A stretch of DNA of 36,824 nucleotides from an uncultured Acidimicrobiaceae bacterium (lineage in GTDB: Bacteria > Actinomycetota > Acidimicrobiia > Acidimicrobiales > Aldehydirespiratoraceae). A program made the translations under genes and the position numbers. Under the pieces are notes generated by a model. The model saw only the letters and a list, made by a program, of their open reading frames with translations. It had not been told where the DNA came from and ran no database searches. Location of the stretch: assembly GCA_913041415.1 (NCBI GenBank), contig CAJWHS010000017.1:1-36824 (forward strand). Reading direction: 5' to 3'. Below, one piece after another: positions 25,852 to 33,505 of this stretch (within the stretch, counting starts at the first letter, position 1; the number at the start of each line of letters is the position of its first letter).

Positions 25852-27779
25852 ACAAGGCGCTCCGCAAAGCCAAGAAGTTCAGTGATCCCCTGCCCCGGCT
25901 GACCACCCCGATGGTGCGCGAGAACGGCGTGCTGCGGGAAGCCACATGGGACGAGGCCCTCACGCGGGCCACCGAGGGATTCATCAAGGTGAAAGATGAA
26001 CTCGGTCCCGGGGGATTCGCCGTCTTCTCCTGTTCTAAGTCGACCAACGAGATGAACTATGCGGCACAGAAGTTCGCCCGCATGGCCCTCGGCACGAACA
26101 ACATCGATTCGTGCAATCGAACTTGACACGCTCCAAGTGTCGTCGGTCTGGCGGCAGTGTTCGGAGCGGGTGGCGGTACCTCCTCGTACCTCGAGGTCGA
26201 GGAGACCGACGTCATCTTGCTGTGGGGATCCAACGCCCGTGAGGCCCACCCCATCTACTTCCATCACGTCCTGAAGGGGCTCGACAACGGGGCTCGGATG
26301 TTCGCGGTCGATCCGCGCCGGACCTCGTCGGCCAAGTTCGCCGACGCCTGGCTCGGGCTGAACGTCGGCACCGACGTGGCGATGGCCAACGCGATCGGTC
26401 GGGAGATCATCGCCGCCGATCTCCACAACAAGGACTTCATCGCTCACTCGTCGCAGGGCTTCGAGGACTACAAGGCCCATGTCGAGCCGTACACGCTCGA
26501 GTACGCCGAGGCGATCACCGGGGTTCCAGCCGAAGCGATTCGCGAGGTGGCCCACGCCTACGGGTTAGCGGACAAGGCCCAGATCCTCTGGACCCTCGGT
26601 ATCACCGAGCACCACAACGGTGTCGACAACGTGAAGTCTCTGTGCAACCTCGCGCTCCTCACCGGCCACGTCGGTCGTTGGGGCTCGGGTCTGGTGCCGC
26701 TGCGTGGGCAGAACAATGTGCAGGGCGGCGGTGACATGGGTGCGCTGCCTAACAAGTTCCCGGGCTTCCAGGACATCACCAACCCTGACCATCGGGCGAA
26801 GTTCGAGACCGCCTACGGCATGGAACTCAACCCGAACAACGGCAAGCACCTCACCTTGATGCTCGAGGCGATGGAGCACGGCGAGATCAAGGCCGCCTAC
26901 TGCATCGGCGAGAATCCGGCCGACTCCGAGGCGTCCGCCGGCCATAGCCGGGCGCTCCTTGAAGGCCTCGACATCCTTGTCGTGCAGGACATCTTCATGA
27001 CCGCCACCGCTCAGCTCGCCGACGTCGTCTTGCCGTCGTCGGTCGGTTGGGCCGAGTGCGACGGCACCGTCACCTCGTCGGAGCGTCGCGTGCAGCGCGT
27101 GCGCGCGGCCGTCACCCCGCCCGGTGAGTGCCGCCACGATCACGAGATCATCGGCGAGCTCGCCAACCGCATGGGTGTCGACTCGTGGGGCGACCCGACC
27201 CCGCAGGAGCTGTGGGACGAGTTGCGGTCGCTGTCGCCGCTACACGCCGGTATGAGCTACGAGCGTCTTGAAGCCGAGGGCGGCCTGCAGTGGCCGTGCC
27301 CGTCAGAGGATCATCCCGGTTCGCCGTTCCTGCACGGCTGGCTCTGGGAGGACGACCTTGGCGGTCGCGCCCCATCGCCGTTCTCGATCACGGAGCACGA
27401 GGGCCCGAAGGAGCAGCTGACCGACGAATTCCCGCTGCGCCTCACCACAGGTCGATCGCTTGATTCCTACAACACCGGTGTCCAGTCCGGCGGTTTCGAG
27501 AGTCCGATTCGCAGTGGTGACGAACTTGACATGAACCCGGGCGACGTGGCCGCCCTCGGCATCGCCGACGGGGAGCGTGTGCTCGTGTCCTCGCCGCGCG
27601 GCTCGGTCGAGATGGGCGTGCGCGTCCAGCCCGACATTCCCGCCGGCCTCACGTTCACCACGTTCCACTTCCCGGACCTGGTCGACATCAACCTCATCAC
27701 CAACGACGAATGGGACCGTGACTCCGGCACCGCCGAGTTCAAGGCCGCCGCGATTCGAGTCGACAAGCTGCTTGCGTAA
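25845..27779 (+). CDS. fdhA: Selenocysteine-containing formate dehydrogenase catalytic subunit (Mo/W-bis-MGD domains, lacks its own N-terminal [4Fe-4S] domain); TGA at 26124-26126 read as Sec
   Basis: Two track ORFs (25686-26126 and 26157-27779) lie in the same frame. Joined: VGNKALRKAKKFSDPLPRLTTPMVRENGVLREATWDEAL...MNYAAQKFARMALGTNNIDSCNRT-U-HAPSVVGLAAVFGAGGGTSSYLEVEETDVILLWGSNAREAHPIYFHHVLKG...; aligns with FdhF ...GTNNVDCCARVUHGPSVAGL. Confidence 0.9.
26124..26156 (+). promoter_or_regulatory. Putative bacterial SECIS element (Sec UGA plus downstream hairpin)
   Basis: UGACACGCUCCAAGUGUCGUCGGUCUGGCGGCA: 7-bp stem UGUCGUC/GGCGGCA (two G-U pairs), loop GGUCU at 26145-26149, same offset from UGA as GGUCU in E. 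coli fdhF. Confidence 0.7.
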
Positions 27780-29551
27780 TGGCTGATCTGTACATCTCCG
27801 AGGAGACCGCCGACGACATCGAGATGGCGGCGGTCGACGCAGTGCTCGACGGCCGGTTTGTCGTCGTTCGCGAGAGCGAGCGGCTGATCCGCGCCGGCAC
27901 ATCGGCGCGTCATGGCCACCGCCACTTGTTGTTGCCTGCGTTGCATGCGCTGCAGAACGCGAAAGGTTGGATCAGCCCGGGCGGCCTCAACTATGTGTGC
28001 GAGACCTTGCAGGTCCCTCCAGCCGAGGCCTACGGCGTCGCTACCTTCTATGACTTGTTCCGGGTCGAGGAGCCGATGCAGTTCGGCGATGTCACCCACG
28101 TGTGTGTCGATGCGGCCTGCCAGATCGCCGGTGCGGCTGACCGCATTGCCGAACTGAAGGCCCAGGGTTTGAACGTGCACGAGTCACCGTGCCTCGGCCA
28201 GTGCGAGCGTGCCAACGACGTCACCGGCGAGGTCGCCGTGTTCGTCCAGAGTGTTGGCGGCCCCGACTCCGTGGCTGCCGACGACACGCCCTATGAGCTG
28301 TTCCACCAAAAAGGTGACGAGTCGCTTCGCTTGCTGAAGCGCATCGGTGTAGTCGACCCGACCTCCCTCGACTCCTACCTAGCGCACTGCGGTTACGAGT
28401 CGCTCACCGCCGCGATCGAGATGGGTGCTGAGGCTGTTTGCACCGCCGTCGCCGACTCGGGCCTATCGGGCCGTGGCGGTGCCGCCTTCCCCACCGGCAT
28501 CAAGTGGCGGGCAGTCGCCGCCGAGCAGGGCTGCCCGAAGCACGTCGTCGCCAACTGCGACGAGTCCGAGCCCGGCACCTTCAAGGACCGGGTGGTGATG
28601 GAGAACGATCCGTTCGCCGTCATCGAGGCACTCACCATCGCCGGCTTCGCCACGGGCGCCGAAAACGGCTGGATCTACATCCGCGGCGAGTACCCACTCG
28701 CCACCGCTCGTCTGCAGAACGCCATCGACCAAGCGCTCGACGCCGGTCTGCTCGGCGACGATGCCGCCGGCTCCGGCCATCGGTTCCACATCGAGATCCG
28801 TCGCGGCGCAGGCGCTTACATCTGTGGTGAGGAGACCGCGCTCTTCGCCTCACTCGAAGGTTTTCGCGGTGAGCCGCGGAGCAAGCCACCGTTCCCGACC
28901 ACCCATGGTCTCTTCCAGGAACCGACGGCAATCAACAATCCCGAGACCTTGCTCAACGTGCTCGACATCGTGCAGATCGGCGCCGACGGCTACCGCAGCC
29001 GCGGCAGCGAGCGGTCGCCGGGCACCAAGCTGCTCTGCCTCAGCGGCCGGGTCGCGAAGCCTGGCGTCTACGAGGTCGAGTTCGGAACCACGCTCGGCGA
29101 GGTGCTCGAACTGGCGGGTGGGCTCACCGGTTCCGGCGAACTCAATGCCGTCTTGATGGGTGGCGCGGCCGGCTCCTTTGTCGACCGCCGCTACCTCGAC
29201 ATGCCGATCACCCTCGAGGACGCTCGCGAACGCGGCACCACCCTCGGCTCGGGTGTCGTCATGGCCTTTACCGATGAGATCGACCTCGTCGACGTGCTCG
29301 TGCGCATCTCGCAGTTCTTCTCCGACGAGTCGTGCGGCCAGTGCGTGCCGTGCCGAGTCGGTTGCGTCCGCCAGAACGAGACAATGGTCGTGCTGCAGGA
29401 GAAGGGGTCGCTCACGTCGGAGCGGCGCCAGCTCGTCAACGACATCGCCCAGGTGATGGTCGACGCCTCGATCTGCGGCTTTGGCCATACCGCCACGAAC
29501 GCCATCAACTCCGCCATCAAGCTGGGCCTCGTCCCGGGGGTGCCGTCGTGA
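27779..29551 (+). CDS. Fused NuoE-NuoF-like NAD(H)/FMN diaphorase subunit of formate dehydrogenase
   Basis: N-term NuoE-like (VPPAEAYGVATFYDLFRVEEPMQFGDVTHVCVDAACQIAG...ESPCLGQCERA), C-term NuoF-like (SGLSGRGGAAFPTGIKWRAVAAEQGCPKHVVANCDESEPGTFKDRVVMENDPFAVIEAL, GAGAYICGEETALFASLEGFRGEPRSKPPFP, SCGQCVPCRVGC). Overlaps the fdhA stop by 1 nt. Confidence 0.92.
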   Translation: MADLYISEETADDIEMAAVDAVLDGRFVVVRESERLIRAGTSARHGHRHLLLPALHALQNAKGWISPGGLNYVCETLQVPPAEAYGVATFYDLFRVEEPMQFGDVTHVCVDAACQIAGAADRIAELKAQGLNVHESPCLGQCERANDVTGEVAVFVQSVGGPDSVAADDTPYELFHQKGDESLRLLKRIGVVDPTSLDSYLAHCGYESLTAAIEMGAEAVCTAVADSGLSGRGGAAFPTGIKWRAVAAEQGCPKHVVANCDESEPGTFKDRVVMENDPFAVIEALTIAGFATGAENGWIYIRGEYPLATARLQNAIDQALDAGLLGDDAAGSGHRFHIEIRRGAGAYICGEETALFASLEGFRGEPRSKPPFPTTHGLFQEPTAINNPETLLNVLDIVQIGADGYRSRGSERSPGTKLLCLSGRVAKPGVYEVEFGTTLGEVLELAGGLTGSGELNAVLMGGAAGSFVDRRYLDMPITLEDARERGTTLGSGVVMAFTDEIDLVDVLVRISQFFSDESCGQCVPCRVGCVRQNETMVVLQEKGSLTSERRQLVNDIAQVMVDASICGFGHTATNAINSAIKLGLVPGVPS

Positions 29552-30435
29552 CGATGACCGACGATCCGACCTCGGTTGTGACCGTGTCACTGACGATCGA
29601 CGGGCAGGCCGTCGAGGTCCCTGAGGGCACCTCAATTCACAAGGCCTGCAAGTCGGCCGGCATCGACACGCCCACCCTGTGCTGGGCTGAGAACCTCACC
29701 CCGGTTAACGTTTGCCGGGTGTGTGTCGTCGAAGTCGAGGGCCAGCGGGCACTTGTCCCGTCGTGTGCTCGTCCCGCCGAAGAGGGCATGGTCGTCGAGA
29801 CCGATTCTGAGCGGGTGAAGCACAGCCGCAAGATGGTGCTCGAGTTCCTCGGCTCCGGGGTCGACCTCGATCAGGCCCCCGAGCTGCAGAAGTGGATGGA
29901 TCACTACGGCTCCGACACCTCGCGCTACGACCAGTACGAGCTGCCAGCGCTGCGTATGGGCGAAACGCCGAAGATCCAGGACAACCTCTACATCCGCGAT
30001 TACGACCGCTGCGTGCTCTGTTACAAGTGCGTCGAGGCGTGCGGCGACGACGCCCAGCACACGTACGCAATCGCGGTGAGCGGCCGAGGTTTCGACGCTC
30101 GGATCTCCACCGAGTTCGACGTCACCCTGCCCGACTCGGCCTGTGTGTACTGCGGCAACTGCATCGGGGTCTGCCCGACCGGCGCCATTCAGTTCAAGAC
30201 CGAATATGACCTCCGACAAGAAGACGACTGGCGGCCTGAGGATCAAGACGTCACCCGAACGGTCTGCTCCTACTGCGGTGTCGGCTGCAACCTCGAACTG
30301 CACACCCAGGACGACAAGATCGTTAAGGTCACGTCGCCGGCCGACCACTCGGTCACCAGCGGCATGCTCTGCATTAAGGGCCGTTTCGGTTGGCAATACG
30401 TCCAGCCGGTCGATGCCCCCACCCGCAAAGCCTGA
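29548..30435 (+). CDS. Fe-S subunit of formate dehydrogenase: 2Fe-2S + ferredoxin domains fused to the FDH N-terminal [4Fe-4S] Mo-enzyme domain
   Basis: CKSAGIDTPTLCWAENLTPVNVCRVCVVEVEG (2Fe-2S), YDRCVLCYKCVEACGDDAQ and SACVYCGNCIGVCPTGAIQF (2x 4Fe-4S), RTVCSYCGVGCNLELHTQDDKIVKVTSPADHSVTSGMLCIKGRFGWQYV (FDH Fe4S4 domain). Start GTG 29548 or ATG 29554. Confidence 0.9.
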   Translation: MTMTDDPTSVVTVSLTIDGQAVEVPEGTSIHKACKSAGIDTPTLCWAENLTPVNVCRVCVVEVEGQRALVPSCARPAEEGMVVETDSERVKHSRKMVLEFLGSGVDLDQAPELQKWMDHYGSDTSRYDQYELPALRMGETPKIQDNLYIRDYDRCVLCYKCVEACGDDAQHTYAIAVSGRGFDARISTEFDVTLPDSACVYCGNCIGVCPTGAIQFKTEYDLRQEDDWRPEDQDVTRTVCSYCGVGCNLELHTQDDKIVKVTSPADHSVTSGMLCIKGRFGWQYVQPVDAPTRKA

Positions 30436-30457
30436 CCCTGCGCGAGCCAGACGACAG

Positions 30458-31597
30458 TCAGCCGGTCCGTTCTCGCAGCTCGGCCGGGCGGACACAGCCG
30501 GTCTGGTGCATCACGTTCAGCAGGCCGTCGTAGAGGATCTCGTACGCGTGCCCGGCACCGTCGGCACCGAGTGCACCGAGTCCGAAGTAGAAGGGTCGAC
30601 CGGCGAAGACGAAATCGGCCCCGAGGCTGATCGCCCGGGCGACGTCGGCCCCCGAGCGGACACCGGAGTCGAACAAGACCGGCACCTCGTCGCCGATCTC
30701 GGTGGCGATCGCTGGTAGGCAGCTGATCGCCGCCGGCGAGGCTTCGAGCTGACGGCCGCCGTGGTTCGAGACCCAGACGGCGTCCGCGCCGACGTCGATC
30801 GAGCGTCGCGCATCGGCTGGGTCGAGGATGCCCTTTACGACGATGTTGCCCGTCCACCGCGCTCGGACCTCAGCGACATAGTCGAAGCTCAGCGAACCGC
30901 CGAGGCTGGCGCCCACGAACCCGGCCACTGCGGTGAGCGACGCCCCGTCGATGTACCGCTCGATGGTGCGAAAGCGCGGAATTCCGTTGCGCACCATCGC
31001 CATCGACCAGGCCGGATGGGTGAACGATTGCCACATGAGCCGCGGGGTAATCTTCGGCGGTACCCGAATGTGGGCCTTGCGTTGCCGTTCGCGGCGGCTG
31101 CCCTTCGGCACATCCGCAGTGATCACGAGCGTGCGGTAGGCGGCCCCTTCGACTCGATCGAGCAGATCCGATCGGAGGGCATCTTCGCGGGGTGGATACA
31201 GTTGAAACCAGCCCATGTCGCCGGCCAACGGGCCGACATCTTCGGGGGTGGTGGTGGCAACGGTGCTCAGGACGTGCGGGAAACCTCTCGCCCGAGCAGT
31301 GCGGGCGAGCGCCTGGTCGGCCCCTGGCCAGATCAGCCCCGACATGCCGAACGGCGCGACGCCGATCGGTGCGGCATGCTCCACGCCGAAAAGCGTCGTG
31401 CGCGTGTCGGGCTCGATCACGCCCTTCATCAGTTGGGGAAGGAGTTCGACGTCGAGCAGCGCCGATCGATTTCGGTGCATCGCTGACTCGTCGCCGGTGC
31501 CGCTGGCGAGGTACTCCCAACTGAAGTGGGGCAGTCGACGTTTCGCCCGCCGTTCCAGGTCCTCGATCGCAGGGAAGCGATCCATGAGGTTGGCCAT
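30458..31597 (-). CDS. FMN-dependent alpha-hydroxy-acid oxidizing protein (lactate/glycolate oxidase family)
   Basis: PHFSWEYLASGTGDESAMHRNRSALLDVELLPQLMKGV, PIGVAPFGMSGLIWPGADQALARTARARGFPHVLST, VVKGILDPADARRSIDVGADAVWVSNHGGRQLEASPAAI, VPVLFDSGVRSGADVARAISLGADFVFAGRPFYFGL. Confidence 0.93.
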   Translation of the reverse strand: MANLMDRFPAIEDLERRAKRRLPHFSWEYLASGTGDESAMHRNRSALLDVELLPQLMKGVIEPDTRTTLFGVEHAAPIGVAPFGMSGLIWPGADQALARTARARGFPHVLSTVATTTPEDVGPLAGDMGWFQLYPPREDALRSDLLDRVEGAAYRTLVITADVPKGSRRERQRKAHIRVPPKITPRLMWQSFTHPAWSMAMVRNGIPRFRTIERYIDGASLTAVAGFVGASLGGSLSFDYVAEVRARWTGNIVVKGILDPADARRSIDVGADAVWVSNHGGRQLEASPAAISCLPAIATEIGDEVPVLFDSGVRSGADVARAISLGADFVFAGRPFYFGLGALGADGAGHAYEILYDGLLNVMHQTGCVRPAELRERTG

Positions 31598-32103
31598 CAG
31601 GCCACCTTGGCGCCGTCGACCACAAACTTGTGGCCCGTGCAGTCGCTCGCTTCGTCGCTGGCCAGAAACAGCACGACCTCGGCGACCTCGGTGGCCTCCG
31701 CGACACGGCCGAGCGGGATGCGCCGCTCGATCGTTTCGATGTTGCTGCCGAACGGCTTCAGCATCTCGGTGTCGATGATGCTGGGATGCACCGAGTTCAC
31801 TCGCACGCCGTGCGGGGCGAGTTCCATGGCTGCGCTCTCGGTCATGCCTCGCACCGCCCACTTGGTTGCGCCGTAGGCGTGGTAGATCGGTGCGCCCGAG
31901 AGGCCGGCGACCGAGGAAATGTTGATGATGCTGCCGGTGCCGTCCTCCTTCATGGAACGGGCGGCGGTCTGCTTGCCGGGGTCGTCGAGCACGTCGGCGA
32001 GGACGACCGTTGCGCCCTCCTCGATGAACCGAGCCGCCTCGGCGACTCCCTGGCCGCAAGTGGCTTCGGTGATGAGTGCGTTTTTGTATTCGAGGCGTCT
32101 CAT
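31597..32103 (-). CDS. Short-chain dehydrogenase/reductase, apparently internally shortened (possible pseudogene)
   Basis: 168 aa; retains IINISSVAGLSGAPIYHAYGATKWAVRGMTESAAMELAPHGVRVNSVHPSIIDT (S..YxxxK) but jumps from VVLADVLDDPGKQTAARS straight to MKEDGTGSIINISS, without the DVTxxxx/NNAG segment. Confidence 0.75.
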   Translation of the reverse strand: MRRLEYKNALITEATCGQGVAEAARFIEEGATVVLADVLDDPGKQTAARSMKEDGTGSIINISSVAGLSGAPIYHAYGATKWAVRGMTESAAMELAPHGVRVNSVHPSIIDTEMLKPFGSNIETIERRIPLGRVAEATEVAEVVLFLASDEASDCTGHKFVVDGAKVA

Positions 32104-32133
32104 GGGTCGAGACCCTAGGACGACCAGGGCCGT

Positions 32134-33078
32134 TCAGGCGAGGAGGTCGGCCGCTAGGTCAGCGGCAACTGTGGCGGGGGACCGGCCGTCAGGGGTGAGG
32201 CCGTCGAGCGACCGTGCGATCGACCGTTCCATGCGGGTGGTGAGCCGACTCGCGACCTCATAGCGGAAGCGTGCGGCACGGCGGCGTTCGAGTGCGCTCG
32301 TGGCTTCGAGATGCGCTTGGTGGGCGGTGACCGCCTCCCACATAGCCTCGACGCCCAAACCATCGGTGGCGGTGGTCATCAGGATCGGCGGTCGGTAACC
32401 GGTGCCGTCCTCGAGGCCGCTGACGTGGCTGAGATCGAGCATGAGTTCGAGATCCCGGCGGGTGTCGTTGGCGCCGTCGCGATCGGCCTTGTTGATCACG
32501 AACACGTCTGCGACCTCGAGTAGTCCCGCCTTGTTGGCCTGCACCGCATCACCCCAGCCAGGATTCACGACCACGACGGTGGTGTCGGCCGCGCCGGCGA
32601 CGTCGACCTCAACCTGACCAACGCCGACCGTCTCGATCAGCACGGGGCCGAACCCGCAGGCGTCGAAGGCTCGCACCGAACCGGGGACCGACAGTGCCAG
32701 ACCGCCGGCGTAGCCGCGGGTGGCGACCGAGCGGATGAAGCCGCCGTCTCCGGCGACATCGTCCATGCGGACCCGGTCGCCGAGGATGGCGCCGCCGGTG
32801 AGCGGGGAGGAGGGATCGACGGCCAGCACCGCTGGCTTCAGACCGAGGGTCGGCAGGTGGCGGATGAGCTGGCCGGTTAGTGTCGATTTGCCGGCACCCG
32901 GAGCGCCGGTGATGCCGACGACGTGAGCGCCCTTCGTGGCCGGATGGGTGAGATCGGTGATCTCGTCGGCCGGCTCACCACCTCGTTCGATCAGGGTGAG
33001 CATTCGGCCGATGGCGCGACGATCACCCTCGAGCGCACGCCCCACGAGCTCGGGGACCGACAGCTTCTTGACGCTCAC
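32134..33078 (-). CDS. meaB: MeaB/ArgK-family G3E GTPase (acyl-CoA mutase chaperone)
   Basis: HVVGITGAPGAGKSTLTGQLI (Walker A), VLAVDPSSPLTGGAILGDRVRMDDV, GFGPVLIETVGVGQVEVDVA, VFVINKADRDGA. Start GTG 33078 (VSVKKLSVPELVGRALEGD) or 33123. Confidence 0.92.
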   Translation of the reverse strand: MSVKKLSVPELVGRALEGDRRAIGRMLTLIERGGEPADEITDLTHPATKGAHVVGITGAPGAGKSTLTGQLIRHLPTLGLKPAVLAVDPSSPLTGGAILGDRVRMDDVAGDGGFIRSVATRGYAGGLALSVPGSVRAFDACGFGPVLIETVGVGQVEVDVAGAADTTVVVVNPGWGDAVQANKAGLLEVADVFVINKADRDGANDTRRDLELMLDLSHVSGLEDGTGYRPPILMTTATDGLGVEAMWEAVTAHQAHLEATSALERRRAARFRYEVASRLTTRMERSIARSLDGLTPDGRSPATVAADLAADLLA

Positions 33079-33082
33079 GACG

Positions 33083-33505
33083 TCAGGTTCGTGCGGCGAC
33101 TGCGCCCCGAACAGCTGTGACAACCTCTTCGGCCGGGGCTCCCGGACCGAGGATCGCAGCGACGCCGGAGCCTTCGAGGATAGGAATGTCGGCCTCGGGG
33201 ATGATGCCGCCGATGATCAGCGGGATGTCGAGGTCGGCGTCATGGAGCGCAGCGAGCATCGACGGGGCGAGCGCGAGATGACCAGCGTTGTGCATCGACA
33301 GGCCGATGGCGTCAGCGTCCTCCTCTTCGGCAGCGGCCACGATCGACGCGGTCGTTTGGCGCAGGCCGAGATAGACAACCTCCATGCCCGCGTCGCGAAG
33401 GATGCGAGCAACGACCTTGATGCCGCGATCGTGGCCATCGAGGCCGAGCTTCGCTAGCACGACGCGAATGGTCGGCTGCTCGGTGTTGGTGGATTCGATA
33501 GCCAT
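33083..33505 (-). CDS. Cobalamin-binding small subunit of acyl-CoA mutase
   Basis: RVVLAKLGLDGHDRGIKVVARILRDAGMEVVYLG (DGHDRG = DxHxxG B12 motif), GLSMHNAGHLALAPSMLAAL, IIGGIIPEADIPIL. Confidence 0.94.
   Translation of the reverse strand: MAIESTNTEQPTIRVVLAKLGLDGHDRGIKVVARILRDAGMEVVYLGLRQTTASIVAAAEEEDADAIGLSMHNAGHLALAPSMLAALHDADLDIPLIIGGIIPEADIPILEGSGVAAILGPGAPAEEVVTAVRGAVAART

Noticed and set aside
25686-26126. FDH interpreted as a nonsense-disrupted pseudogene
   Set aside because: The TGA sits exactly at the Sec codon position, both halves are in one frame and well conserved, and a SECIS-like hairpin follows. Recoding is the better explanation.
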